From: Collinsella sp.
Lineage (GTDB): Bacteria; Actinomycetota; Coriobacteriia; Coriobacteriales; Coriobacteriaceae
Assembly (NCBI GenBank): GCA_019419505.1
Contig: DXZS01000024.1
Location: forward strand, 38,434-102,433
DNA length: 64,000 bases
Direction of reading: 5' to 3'
The translations under genes and the position numbers were made by a program. The notes beneath the pieces were generated by a model. It did not search any database and had not been told where the DNA came from. It saw nothing but the letters and a program-made list of their open reading frames with translations. Shown one piece after another: positions 50,222 through 59,210 of the stretch (positions within the stretch are counted from its first letter, which is position 1; each line of letters begins with the position of its first letter).

Positions 50222-53026
50222 TTAGTTCAGCGCATCAGCGCAGCGCTTGCAGATGTGAGCGTGGCCGTTGTACTCGCCGACGGTGGTGCGGTAGTTCCAG
50301 CAACGGTCGCAGCACTCGCCCTCGGCAGCCTCGATGGCAACGGAAAGATCCTCGCCCTGGGTCAGCTCAACATCGGAGACGATGTAGAACTCGGCCAGGT
50401 CGACGGCCTTGTCGCCGGTCAGCAGCGCGTACATCTCGGCGGGAACGACCGCCTTGACGCGGACCTGCTGGCTCTTGGTGAAGGTGCCGGCAGAACGGGC
50501 ATCCTCAAGGGCCTTGGTCACGGCGCTACGGAGCTCGAGCGAAGCCTCGAGCACGCCCTCGAACTCATTGGCCTCGTCGACCGTGATGGGCGACTTGTAC
50601 CAATCGAGCAGCGCGGCGTACTTCTGGTGATCGACGCAGCCAGCGGGCGCATATGCCATGGCCTCGTCAACCGTGTAGGACAGGATCGGCTGCAGGTCGC
50701 GCATGAGCATCGAGAAGAGCTCGGCCAGCACGGTCTGGGCGCTGCGGCGCTCGAGCGAGCCGGGCTTGTCGCAGTACAGACGGTCCTTCAGGGCGTCGAG
50801 GTACACGTTGGAGAGCTCGGTAACCACGAAGTCGTAGAGCGCACGGTAGGCGCGCGGGAACTCGTAGCTGGCGTAGGCATCGTCGACCTCGGCCTGGACC
50901 TGAGTCAGGCGGGCAACCATGAGCTTGTCGAGCGGCAGCAGGTCGGCAAAGGCGACGCCGTCGGTCTCGGGCTCAAACTGACCCTCGAGCTCGGAGAGCA
51001 GGAAGCGCAGCGTGTTGCGGAAACGACGGTAGGCATCGGACGTACGAGCAAGGATCTCGTGGTCGATTGACACGTCGGAGCTGGTATCGACGGATGCAAC
51101 CCACAGACGGATGATGTCGGCGCCCATCTCGTCGCAGACCTTGTTGGGGTCAATGACGTTGCCGAGCGACTTGGACATCTTGCGGCCCTGGCCGTCGAGC
51201 GTGAAGCCCTGCGAGACAACCGCCTTGTACGGAGCGTGGCCGTTGGCGCCCACCGAGGTGAGCAGCGAGCTCTGGAACCAACCGCGGTGCTGGTCGGAGC
51301 CTTCGAGGTACACATCCGCCGGATACTCCAGCTCGGGACGGTACTCGCAGACGGCCTTCCAGGAAACGCCGGAATCCCACCACACGTCGAGGATGTCCTT
51401 ATCGGCCTTGAGGTGATGGCCACCGCACTTGGGGCAGACGCAGGCCTCGCCCAGGTAGCTCTCGGGAGCGTCGGTGAACCAGGCGTCAGAGCCCTTCTCG
51501 TGGAAGAGCTTGATGACAGCGTCGAGCGTGGCGTCGTTCATAACCTTCTCGCCGCAGTCGGTGCAGGTGTAGCTCGGGATAGGCACGCCCCAGTTGCGCT
51601 GACGGCTGATACACCAGTCGGGACGCTGCTCGACCATGGCACCGATGCGGTTGGCCGCGTGGGCCGGATACCACTTGACGTTCTCGCGGACCTCCTTGCC
51701 AGCCTGCTCGCGCAAACCGGTCTTGTCCATCGAGACAAACCACTGGTCGGTAGCACGGAAGAGCACCGGGTGCTTGCAGCGCCAGCAGTGCGGATAGCTG
51801 TGCGTGATCCTCTTCTCGAGGACCAGGGTGCCGCGCTCGCGCAGGAACTCGATGATGTGTGGGTTGGCCTCATCGGTGTCCATACCGCTGAAGGGGCCAC
51901 CGGTGCCAAACTCCTCACCGGTGTAGAACTTGCCGTCGTCATCGACCGGCATGCAGATGTCGGTGATGCCCTCCTTGAGGCAGGCAAAGTAGTCGTCAAC
52001 ACCGTGACCGGGCGAGTTGTGGACAATACCGGTACCGTCGTCGACACCGACGTAATCGGCCAGCAGCGCCACGCCCTCGACACCGTCGAAGATCGGCTGC
52101 TTGTAGTGGATGTGGTGGAAGGTCTCGGCGGGAACCACATAGGGCTTGCCGTCGACCATAACCGGGGTGTACTCCCAGCCAAACTCCTCGCAGCACTTGG
52201 GAGCCAGGTCCTCGAGTATGACCTCGGCGCGGTCGTCGTGCTCAACGGCGACGTAGGCGGCGCCGGGCTTGAGGGAAACTGCCTGGTCGGAGGGGATGGT
52301 CCACGGGGTGGTCGTCCAGATGATGAAGTCGACCGGGCCGTCGAAGTCCTCGAGGCCGGCGGGCTTGGAGGTCATCTCGAAGCGCACGAAGATGGACGGG
52401 CTCGTCTCGTCGGAGTACTCGATCTCGGCCTCGGCCAGCGCGGTGTGGCAGTGCTTGCACCAGTGAACCGGCTTGTGGCCGCGATAGATCATGCCCTTGT
52501 CGAACATAGCCTTGAAGACCTCGATGTCGGCGGCGTCATGCTGGTGATAGAGCGTCAGATACGGGTTGTCCCAATCGCCGAGCACGCCCAGGCGACGGAA
52601 GCCGGCCTTCTGCAGCTCGATGTTCTCGACAGCGAACTTGTTGCAAAGCTCGCGGATCTTAGCCGTGGAGGTCTGGTTGAACTTCTCGGTGCCGAGCTTC
52701 TCCTCGACTTTATGCTCGATCGGCTGGCCATGGCAGTCCCAACCGGGGACATAGGGAACCTCATAGCCCTGCATCATCCAGTAGCGGTTGATCATGTCCT
52801 TGGAGATCTTGTTCATGGCGTGGCCGATGTGGATCGGGCCGTTGGCGTACGGAGGGCCGTCGTGCAGCACGAACTTCTTGTGACCCTCGTTCTTCTTCAG
52901 AACCTGCTCGTAGACCTTGTTGTCCTGCCAGTCCTTGAGTCGCTTGGGCTCGGACTTGGAAAGACCGGCACGCATGGGAAAACCGGTTTTGGGCAGATTC
53001 ATCGTCTGCTTGTACTCGTTTGCCAC
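50222..53026 (-). CDS. ileS: Isoleucyl-tRNA synthetase
   Basis: The 934-residue enzyme is full length. It has the HIGH motif as GPIHIGHAMNK, the editing domain (DFIIWTTTPWTIPSD and DGTGIVHNSPGHG), and KMSKS in QGRKMSKSLGNVIDP. WCISRQRNWGVPIP follows the class I pattern. The C-terminus carries a zinc knuckle, CCDRCWNYR with HICKRCADAL. The GTG start at 53024-53026 has AAGGGG upstream; the longer frame with an Arg-rich N-terminus is less likely. Expression is probably set by the T-box leader upstream. Confidence 0.96.
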   Translation of the reverse strand: MANEYKQTMNLPKTGFPMRAGLSKSEPKRLKDWQDNKVYEQVLKKNEGHKKFVLHDGPPYANGPIHIGHAMNKISKDMINRYWMMQGYEVPYVPGWDCHGQPIEHKVEEKLGTEKFNQTSTAKIRELCNKFAVENIELQKAGFRRLGVLGDWDNPYLTLYHQHDAADIEVFKAMFDKGMIYRGHKPVHWCKHCHTALAEAEIEYSDETSPSIFVRFEMTSKPAGLEDFDGPVDFIIWTTTPWTIPSDQAVSLKPGAAYVAVEHDDRAEVILEDLAPKCCEEFGWEYTPVMVDGKPYVVPAETFHHIHYKQPIFDGVEGVALLADYVGVDDGTGIVHNSPGHGVDDYFACLKEGITDICMPVDDDGKFYTGEEFGTGGPFSGMDTDEANPHIIEFLRERGTLVLEKRITHSYPHCWRCKHPVLFRATDQWFVSMDKTGLREQAGKEVRENVKWYPAHAANRIGAMVEQRPDWCISRQRNWGVPIPSYTCTDCGEKVMNDATLDAVIKLFHEKGSDAWFTDAPESYLGEACVCPKCGGHHLKADKDILDVWWDSGVSWKAVCEYRPELEYPADVYLEGSDQHRGWFQSSLLTSVGANGHAPYKAVVSQGFTLDGQGRKMSKSLGNVIDPNKVCDEMGADIIRLWVASVDTSSDVSIDHEILARTSDAYRRFRNTLRFLLSELEGQFEPETDGVAFADLLPLDKLMVARLTQVQAEVDDAYASYEFPRAYRALYDFVVTELSNVYLDALKDRLYCDKPGSLERRSAQTVLAELFSMLMRDLQPILSYTVDEAMAYAPAGCVDHQKYAALLDWYKSPITVDEANEFEGVLEASLELRSAVTKALEDARSAGTFTKSQQVRVKAVVPAEMYALLTGDKAVDLAEFYIVSDVELTQGEDLSVAIEAAEGECCDRCWNYRTTVGEYNGHAHICKRCADALN

Positions 53027-53069
53027 GGTACCCCTTTCATGTCGTGGGCGCGCACGCCCGTTGGGCACC

Positions 53070-53395
53070 AAAAAAGCGCCCGTCCCTACAAGCTGGGACG
53101 AAGCGCCACAAAAACGGGCTGTATGCCCGCAAAAGCTCTTCGTTTAACCACCCAGCTTAGATGCCCTCGCCCGCGTATTCGCGCGCTCGCATCCGTTACT
53201 CGGCTGGCCTGTATCGACGACCATCTCGGCGATATCTACTAAGACGTGCCTGCGCGGCACGTCCGTTGGGACCGCAGCTCCGGGGTGATTTTCATCGGTC
53301 GCATGCACGGGTTCTCAGCGCTCCCCGCTCTCTGTGGCATGCGGACGGCCGACTACTCGTCCCCATCAACGCTTATGCGGAGTATGCTAGCACGT
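53070..53395 (-). promoter_or_regulatory. T-box riboswitch upstream of ileS (AUC specifier)
   Basis: Read on the minus strand, the leader has a stem I with GGACGAGTAG (K-turn side) and the apical AGAGAGCGGGGAGCGCTGAG. The specifier region GAAAATCACCCCGGAGC follows, where ATC (53287-53289) is an Ile codon followed by A. Downstream, CTGGGTGGTTAAACG resembles the T-box sequence. A terminator, GCGCTTCGTCCC / GGGACGGGCGC followed by TTTTTT (53070-53075), comes just before ileS. By family knowledge, uncharged tRNA-Ile would stabilise the antiterminator. Outer limits are estimates. Confidence 0.85.
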
Positions 53396-53513
53396 TCCGC
53401 GCCGGCGAAAAACCCTCAACACTGGTTTCATACGTAAGAAATTTCTCGTGGTCGTTAGCCTTCTCTAGGAGCAAAATACCTGAAAGCACTTTAACTAACG
53501 AAAGAAGGCTGCC

Positions 53514-54596
53514 ATGCGCACAATCGGAATGAGCGACTACACCGTCGGCGAGGATTGCTTTACCGAGCTGCCCGCCGCACTGGCGGAGTACGGCGCGAAG
53601 AAAGTCGCCATCATTGGTGGAAAGCGAGCCCTAGCTGCGGCGCTGCCGGGCATCGAGGCGGCGCTTGAAGGTACCGACGTCGAGATTCTGGAGACGCGCG
53701 TCTACGGCACCAACAGTACGCGCGCCAATATCGCCAAGGTCGTGAACTCCCCCGCTTGCCAGCAGGCAGACGTGCTTATCGCCTGTGGCGGCGGCAAGGC
53801 ACTCGACACCGTCAAGACAGCGGCAATCGAGCTCAAGAAGATTGTCTTTACGGTGCCGACGATTTGCTCTAACTGTTCCGCCGCGACCGCCATTGCCGTC
53901 GTCTACAACGACGATGGATCGCTCGAGGGCTATTCGTACCCCAACCGACCGGCGCACATCTTCATCAATCCCAAGATCATCGCCGAGGCTCCGGCGGAGT
54001 ACTTCTGGGCCGGCGTGGGCGACGCCCTGTCCAAGCAGCCCGAAGTCGAGTACGCCACGAGCGCCGGCGACCTGGAGCACACCGCCGGCCTTGGCCTGGC
54101 TCTTGCCCACACCTGTTCCGAGCCGCTGTTTACCTATGGTGTTCAGGGTCTTGAGGACGTTCGTCAGAATCTGTCGAGCGAGGCCGTCAAGCAGATCGCG
54201 CTCGACATCGTGGTCAACACGGGCTATGTCTCGAACCTGACCAACCAGAACGATTACTACTACAACTCGAGCGTGGCGCACGCGTTCTACAACGCCACCT
54301 GCAGCATTCCGCGTGAGGGCACCTACCTGCACGGCGAAGTCGTAAGCCTGGGCGTGCTGGTGTTGTTCGCCTACACGGGCGACACCGAGAACCTTAAGCG
54401 CTATGCTGACTTCAACAAGCAGATGGGGCTGCCCGTAACGCTTGAGCAGGTCGGGCTTTCCGAGACCGATATCCCTGCCCTGTGCGAGCACGCGCACGCC
54501 ACCAACGAGTGGAAGCAAGGCAACCCGGAGCCCTTCACCGACGAAAAATTCGCCGCCGCCATCAAGACCGCCAACGCCTACGGCCACACGCTCTAG
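53514..54596 (+). CDS. GldA-like iron-containing alcohol dehydrogenase family protein
   Basis: The 360-residue protein belongs to the glycerol dehydrogenase-like group. N-terminal KKVAIIGGKRAL and VLIACGGGKALDTVKTAA are the NAD-binding signatures, and PTICSNCSAATAIAVVY follows. Metal-binding candidates are the aspartate in WAGVGDALSK and histidines in VAHAFYNAT and GTYLHGEVVSLG. AGAAGG precedes the ATG. It is divergent from ileS and stands alone between terminators. The substrate is unknown; the spacing of motifs is closer to GldA than to AroB. Confidence 0.88.
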   Translation: MRTIGMSDYTVGEDCFTELPAALAEYGAKKVAIIGGKRALAAALPGIEAALEGTDVEILETRVYGTNSTRANIAKVVNSPACQQADVLIACGGGKALDTVKTAAIELKKIVFTVPTICSNCSAATAIAVVYNDDGSLEGYSYPNRPAHIFINPKIIAEAPAEYFWAGVGDALSKQPEVEYATSAGDLEHTAGLGLALAHTCSEPLFTYGVQGLEDVRQNLSSEAVKQIALDIVVNTGYVSNLTNQNDYYYNSSVAHAFYNATCSIPREGTYLHGEVVSLGVLVLFAYTGDTENLKRYADFNKQMGLPVTLEQVGLSETDIPALCEHAHATNEWKQGNPEPFTDEKFAAAIKTANAYGHTL

Positions 54597-54605
54597 ACCC
54601 AGGCC

Positions 54606-54646
54606 AAAACCACCACAAGGGAGCAGTGCCCTTGTGGTGGTTTTTT
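54606..54646. terminator. Bidirectional terminator between converging genes
   Basis: AAAACCACCACAAGGG (54606-54621) pairs perfectly with CCCTTGTGGTGGTTTT (54629-54644), with T- and A-runs at the two ends. The stem repeats the CCACCACAA sequence seen at 46965. Confidence 0.9.
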
Positions 54647-55100
54647 ATTGCTCCAGCATGCTGGGGTCGAACTCGCTTGCCGGAATCACACGGTACCCGT
54701 GACGCAGCAGCAGATCGACGAAAACACCGTTGCCCGGTGTGAGCTTGCCGCTGAAGGTTCCGTCGTAGATACGGCCTATACCACACGAAGGGCTGCGGCC
54801 CTGGAGGATGCACGCGGTGATCTCTTCCGGCCCGCCCGCCTGCTCGCACATGTCGAGCGCGCGCTCGGCACCCAGCCGAAACTCGCGATCGACTGAGGTA
54901 CCCTCGCAGGTACGGACCTCGCCGTCCACGATCTCGGAAGGATCGCGCGGTGTGGGCAGGCCGCCAAAAACCTCGGGACATACGAGGAGTACCTCGGTCC
55001 CTGTGCGCTCGCACGCTTCGACCAACTCGCGATGATAGTTGTCGAGCCCGTTATACTTGCAGCTCTCGCCCATCAAGCAGGCGCTCACCACGATCTTCAT
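54645..55100 (-). CDS. DUF523 family protein
   Basis: The 151-residue protein begins MKIVVSACLMGESCKYNG and has the DUF523 motifs VCPEVFGGLPTPRDPSEI and ACILQGRSPSCGIGRIYDG. The conserved cysteines (CLMGE..C, CPE, SCG) suggest metal or substrate chemistry, but no reaction has been assigned to the family that I can state with confidence. GAGAGGG precedes the ATG at 55098-55100. It lies downstream of the ftsH promoter side but is transcribed after the ftsH terminator, so it is probably its own unit. Confidence 0.85.
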   Translation of the reverse strand: MKIVVSACLMGESCKYNGLDNYHRELVEACERTGTEVLLVCPEVFGGLPTPRDPSEIVDGEVRTCEGTSVDREFRLGAERALDMCEQAGGPEEITACILQGRSPSCGIGRIYDGTFSGKLTPGNGVFVDLLLRHGYRVIPASEFDPSMLEQ

Positions 55101-55116
55101 TTCCATCCCTCTCAAG

Positions 55117-55155
55117 CAAAACGCCCCATTTGAGAAAGCTGCTCAAATGGGGCGT
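55117..55155 (-). terminator. Terminator after ftsH
   Basis: ACGCCCCATTTGAG (55121-55134) pairs perfectly with CTCAAATGGGGCGT (55142-55155) and on the minus strand runs into TTTTGC. Confidence 0.87.
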
Positions 55156-55181
55156 CGGCGTTTACTGGCTCGACCGCGGCT

Positions 55182-57089
55182 TTACTGTTGCTTGGGCATC
55201 AGCGGATTCTCGCGCGTGAGGAGATTCATAAACTCCTCGCCCGTGATCGTCTCCTTCTTGTACAGATAACGAGCCAGCTCGTGGAGCTTAAACTTGTTCT
55301 CCTTCAGGATCTGCAGGGCGCGATCGTGCGCGTCCTCGATCAGCTTAGCGACAATCGCATCCACGCGCTCGGCCGTACCGGGGGCGCAGGTGAGCGACGT
55401 GTCCTGATTGAGATACGCGTTCTGCACGGTACCGAGCGCCATCATGCCAAACTCGTCGGACATACCAAAGCGCGTCACCATGTTGCGGGCGAGCTTGGTG
55501 GCCTGCTCGATATCGTTGGCGGCACCGGTCGTCATCTCGCCAAAGATGAGTTCCTCGGCCGCACGGCCGCCGCAGTAGACGGCAAGCTTGTCCAAGACCT
55601 CCTGGCGTGTCGTCAGGAAGCGCTCGTCCTCCTCGACCTGCATGGTATAGCCAAGAGCACCGCTCGTGCGCGGCACGATGGTGATCTTGGTAACCGGCGC
55701 GGAACCCTTTTGGCGGGCAGCGACGATGGCATGGCCGATCTCGTGGTAGGAAACGACCTGCTTCTCGTGGTCGGAAAGCACCGTGGACTTACGCTGTTGG
55801 CCGGCAATGACGACCTCCACCGACTCCTCGAAGTCGTCCTGGGTTGCACGCTTGCGACCCTCGCGAACGGCGCGCAGGGCGCCCTCGTTGATGATATTGG
55901 CCAGGTCGGCGCCCGAGGCACCGGGCGTGGCGCGGGCAATCGCGGTCAGATCGATCGGCGGCTCGGTCTTCACACTCTTGGCGTGGAGCTCGAGGATGTT
56001 CTTACGGCCGGTCAGATCGGGCAACTCGACGGGGATGCGGCGGTCAAAACGACCGGGGCGCAGCAGGGCCGGATCGAGGCTGTCGGGACGGTTGGTGGCA
56101 GCGAGGACAACGATACCCTTGTGGTTATCGAAGCCATCCATCTCGGTCAGCAACTGATTGAGCGTCTGCTCGCGCTCGTCGTTGCCGCTAAAGCCGCCGC
56201 CATCGCGCTTCTTACCGATGGTATCGATCTCATCGATAAAGACGATACACGGGGCCTTTTCCTTGGCCTGCTTAAACAGGTCACGAACCTTTGCAGCGCC
56301 GCGACCAACAAACATCTCAACGAACTCAGAGCCCGAAATGCTGAAGAACGGAACACCGGCCTCGCCGGCAACAGCCTTGGCAAGCAGGGTCTTACCGGTA
56401 CCCGGAGGGCCAACAAGGAGAGCACCGCGCGGCAGCTTGGCGCCGATCTCCTCGTAGCGCTGCGGCTTCTCCAGAAAGTCGACGACCTCCTTGAGAGACT
56501 CCTTGGCCTCTTCCTGGCCGGCGACGTCCTTAAAGGTCACGCCCACGTCCTTGGAGGCAATCACGCGCGCGCCGGACTTACCCAGTCCGCCGCCGCCAAA
56601 ACCGCCGCCGCCAAAGTTCATCGACGGGCCGTCATCACCCATGGCCTTCTTCATGCGGCGGTTGAGCCACCAACCGATGAGGAAGAAAATCGCCATGGGA
56701 AGAATGAGTGTGAGCAGGTAGTAGGTCATCAAACCCGAGTTTTTATCGGGAACGACCGACTCCAGCGAAGCGCCAGACTCAAGCACGCGATCGGTAAAGC
56801 CTGCATCATTCGGCACACCGGTCGTCTTATAGGCGATGTTCTCGTCCTCGCCCTTCTTGGTGTAATAAATCGAGTAATCGTCCGTGTTGTACTCGACCTT
56901 GTCGACACTCTTCTTATCGAGCGCTTTGACAAACGTCGAGTAATCGGTCTTCGTAATCTGCTGCGTGTGACCGATGTTGGGGAACAGAACGGTCGAGAGC
57001 ACGAGGTAGACGACGAAGGCGATGAGCACGTAGAGGATCATATTCCGTCTACGCTTGTTGTCATCCATCTCCATCTGCTTGAACTCCAT
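55182..57089 (-). CDS. ftsH: ATP-dependent zinc metalloprotease FtsH
   Basis: FtsH degrades membrane and short-lived proteins. The 635-residue protein has two N-terminal spans flanking an extracytoplasmic domain (about 38-125), then a Gly-rich stretch and the AAA module. Walker A is LLVGPPGTGKTLLAKA, Walker B IVFIDEIDTIGKKR, and the pore loop FVEMFVGRGAAKVRDLF. The protease site is SYHEIGHAIV (HEAGH in most homologues; the HExxH pattern is kept). TTGAANDIEQATKLAR supplies the third zinc ligand. Several close ATGs make the exact start uncertain by up to 7 codons. Confidence 0.95.
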   Translation of the reverse strand: MEFKQMEMDDNKRRRNMILYVLIAFVVYLVLSTVLFPNIGHTQQITKTDYSTFVKALDKKSVDKVEYNTDDYSIYYTKKGEDENIAYKTTGVPNDAGFTDRVLESGASLESVVPDKNSGLMTYYLLTLILPMAIFFLIGWWLNRRMKKAMGDDGPSMNFGGGGFGGGGLGKSGARVIASKDVGVTFKDVAGQEEAKESLKEVVDFLEKPQRYEEIGAKLPRGALLVGPPGTGKTLLAKAVAGEAGVPFFSISGSEFVEMFVGRGAAKVRDLFKQAKEKAPCIVFIDEIDTIGKKRDGGGFSGNDEREQTLNQLLTEMDGFDNHKGIVVLAATNRPDSLDPALLRPGRFDRRIPVELPDLTGRKNILELHAKSVKTEPPIDLTAIARATPGASGADLANIINEGALRAVREGRKRATQDDFEESVEVVIAGQQRKSTVLSDHEKQVVSYHEIGHAIVAARQKGSAPVTKITIVPRTSGALGYTMQVEEDERFLTTRQEVLDKLAVYCGGRAAEELIFGEMTTGAANDIEQATKLARNMVTRFGMSDEFGMMALGTVQNAYLNQDTSLTCAPGTAERVDAIVAKLIEDAHDRALQILKENKFKLHELARYLYKKETITGEEFMNLLTRENPLMPKQQ

Positions 57090-57166
57090 CTACTGGGGTT
57101 GATAATGCTTTCTAGAATACCCAACCCGGACGGCGATAAACCGACGCCGGGCACGAAAGGACAGAG

Positions 57167-57652
57167 ATGGCATCACTGTAAGTCGGCAAGGTTCAAATCT
57201 ATACAGGCGACGGCAAGGGCAAGACGACGGCTGCGCTGGGGCTCGCCTTGCGCGCGACGGGCTACGGACTCGACGTGCTTATGCTGCAGTTTGCCAAGAA
57301 ACTGCACTGCGCCGAGCATGGTGCGGCGCCCCGTTTGGGTCTGCGCATCGTACAGGCCGACCGCGACACGCCCGAGGCCTGCGCGGCACAGATTCTGGAG
57401 CTCGCACATGAGCAGATATCACAGGTCGATGTTCTGATTTTGGACGAACTCGGCGAGGCCATGCGCCGAGGTTTCGTGACGCGCAAGGATGTGGAGGGGC
57501 TGATCGCACTGAAGCCTACCACCACAGAGCTCATGCTCACCGGCCGCGGGCTGCTGCCGTTGGCCGACCTCGCGGACTTAGTCACCGAAATGCGCCCCGT
57601 CAAACACTACTTCGACGAAGGCCTCTTAGCCCGCCAAGGCATCGAATACTAA
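57167..57652 (+). pseudogene. cobO: Corrinoid adenosyltransferase CobO with stop at codon 5
   Basis: From ATG 57167 (AAAGGA upstream) the frame reads M-A-S-L and then TAA (57179-57181). It then continues without interruption as VGKVQIYTGDGKGKTTAALG to RQGIEY at 57652. The continuation holds the full CobO/BtuR signature: P-loop GDGKGKTT, DVLILDELGEAMRRG, ELMLTGRGLLP and VKHYFDEGLLARQGIEY. The first alternative start is a TTG at 57248, downstream of the P-loop, which would give a dead enzyme. Family role: adenosylation of cob(I)alamin. Either this is a real nonsense lesion (for example AAA or AAG to TAA) or a sequencing error. Confidence 0.8.
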
Positions 57653-57653
57653 T

Positions 57654-57736
57654 TGATCCGAAGGGGACGGAGGAAAACGGATCATCGACATCGCGACGGA
57701 GAGCAATGATCCATTTTCCTCCGCCCCAAGGGATCA
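57654..57736. repeat. Imperfect inverted repeat between converging cobO and MATE genes
   Basis: Left arm 57654-57685 (TGATCCGAAGGGGACGGAGG and on to GGATCAT) pairs with right arm 57706-57736 with a few mismatches, around a 20-base centre. There is no outer U-tract. It fills the whole intergenic gap and could still end transcription from both sides. Confidence 0.8.
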
Positions 57737-59086
57737 TTAGGCGGTGGCGCGGCCGAGCCAGTTGCCGCTGTGGTGGTAGATGGTGAACATCGTGGCGGTG
57801 ATGAGCCAGGTTACGGGGTAGACCAGCAGCAGGTGCTCAAGCGACGGATCGAACGGCATAATCGCAAACACCCAGATCACCCTGAGCACGACGGTGCCAA
57901 AAATCGTGAGCAGCATCGGCTGCAAGCTCACGCCGGCACCGCGGATGGAACCCGAGGCGTTCTCGATAATCGAGAAAATCGCATAGAACGGCGCAATGAA
58001 ATGGAGGATGGTCGTGGTGTACGCCGAAATCGAAGCATCGTCGACAAACAAACGCGACAGCGGACCCGAGAACACCAGCAGCACGGCAGACAGGCCACCA
58101 ATGAGCATAAACGACAGCACGAGCGACGTATGGTAGCCCTTGCGCATGCGCTCGTAATTGCGCGCGCCAAAGTTCTGCGCCGAGAACGTAGTGATCGATA
58201 CGCCGAGCGCCTCGGTCACCATCCAGATAATGCCATCCAGGCGCCCAGATAGACCCCAAGCAGTCGTGACATCGGCGCCAAACGAATTAACCGACACCTG
58301 GATCAGCACGTTCGAAATCGAATAGGCAGCCGATTGAAAACCGAGTGGCAGACCACACGAGATCATACTCTTGCAAATACCGCGATCGATGCCGAGCTTA
58401 GACAGCGAAAGACGCCATGCACCCGGAGCGTGCATCATACGAATCACGACCATCGTGGCGTTGGAGCAAATGGTCAGCGCCACCGCGATGCCGCAGCCCA
58501 GAGCCTCCATATGAAGCACGGCAACGAAGATGACATCCAGCACCGCATTAACAAGGCAGCCGGAAGCGATGATCACAGCAGGCCCGCGCGTGTCGCCCAC
58601 GGCGCGCAGCAATGCCGTTCCCATATTGAGCAGCAGCGCCGCAACCATGGCGGCAAAATAGCAACGAGCATAGGCCACGCCCTCGGCCAATAGTTCATGC
58701 GGCGTGTTCATAAGCACCAGCATGGGCTCAACGAACACTATGCCAAGAATCGAGAAAACGATACCGCCCACCAGTGCGAGCGTCATGGCTGTATGGACCG
58801 AACGACTCAGTCGTTCATCATCGTGCTGGCCAAAATACTGACCGGTAATGACCGCGCAGCCGGCGCCGACGCCAACGCAAAAGCCAATGCAGAGCTCGGT
58901 GAGCACCATCGTGGCTTGAATGCCACCCAGCGCGAGCTTGCCGCCAAACTGGCCAACGATATACGTACCGATAAGCGTGTAGGCCTGCTGAAAAAACGAA
59001 CTAAAAAAGATGGGAACGCACAGCGACAGCAATTGCTGCCAAATGACTCCTTGCGTTACATCAATAGCCGTAGATTTCTTAGCCAC
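57737..59086 (-). CDS. MATE-family efflux transporter
   Basis: The 449-residue protein has about twelve membrane spans arranged as two MatE halves. The first half opens VTQGVIWQQLLSLCVPIFFSS and contains GQFGGKLALGGIQAT and VGVGAGCAVITGQYFGQHDDERL (given here by key residues VITGQYFGQHD). The second has AWGLSGRLDGIIWMVTEALG and TFSAQNFGARNYERM, the repeated family motif. Substrates are typically cationic drugs or metabolites. The start is taken as GTG 59084-59086, with GGAGGG close upstream. Confidence 0.9.
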   Translation of the reverse strand: MAKKSTAIDVTQGVIWQQLLSLCVPIFFSSFFQQAYTLIGTYIVGQFGGKLALGGIQATMVLTELCIGFCVGVGAGCAVITGQYFGQHDDERLSRSVHTAMTLALVGGIVFSILGIVFVEPMLVLMNTPHELLAEGVAYARCYFAAMVAALLLNMGTALLRAVGDTRGPAVIIASGCLVNAVLDVIFVAVLHMEALGCGIAVALTICSNATMVVIRMMHAPGAWRLSLSKLGIDRGICKSMISCGLPLGFQSAAYSISNVLIQVSVNSFGADVTTAWGLSGRLDGIIWMVTEALGVSITTFSAQNFGARNYERMRKGYHTSLVLSFMLIGGLSAVLLVFSGPLSRLFVDDASISAYTTTILHFIAPFYAIFSIIENASGSIRGAGVSLQPMLLTIFGTVVLRVIWVFAIMPFDPSLEHLLLVYPVTWLITATMFTIYHHSGNWLGRATA

Positions 59087-59210
59087 ACGCCCTCCCCACA
59101 CGCATACGTCAAACAGCAAAACAGCAATTTAAAACCAAAACCAAAACCAGCTTAGCACCGACTGGCGGCGACCGAAACACCCCGAATTAGAGCGCGGTGC
59201 GGAAAACTGC

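Noticed and set aside
51236..53242. 668-codon + strand frame opposite ileS
   Set aside because: It is a shadow frame: ileS on the other strand is intact and full length, and the long frame runs on into the T-box leader.
55188..57437. 749-codon + strand frame covering ftsH and part of cobO
   Set aside because: It is antisense to ftsH and reads cobO in the wrong frame; no motif or SD supports it.
57248..57652. Functional short CobO starting at TTG 57248
   Set aside because: This start lies after the P-loop GDGKGKTT, has no SD, and would lack the nucleotide-binding site.
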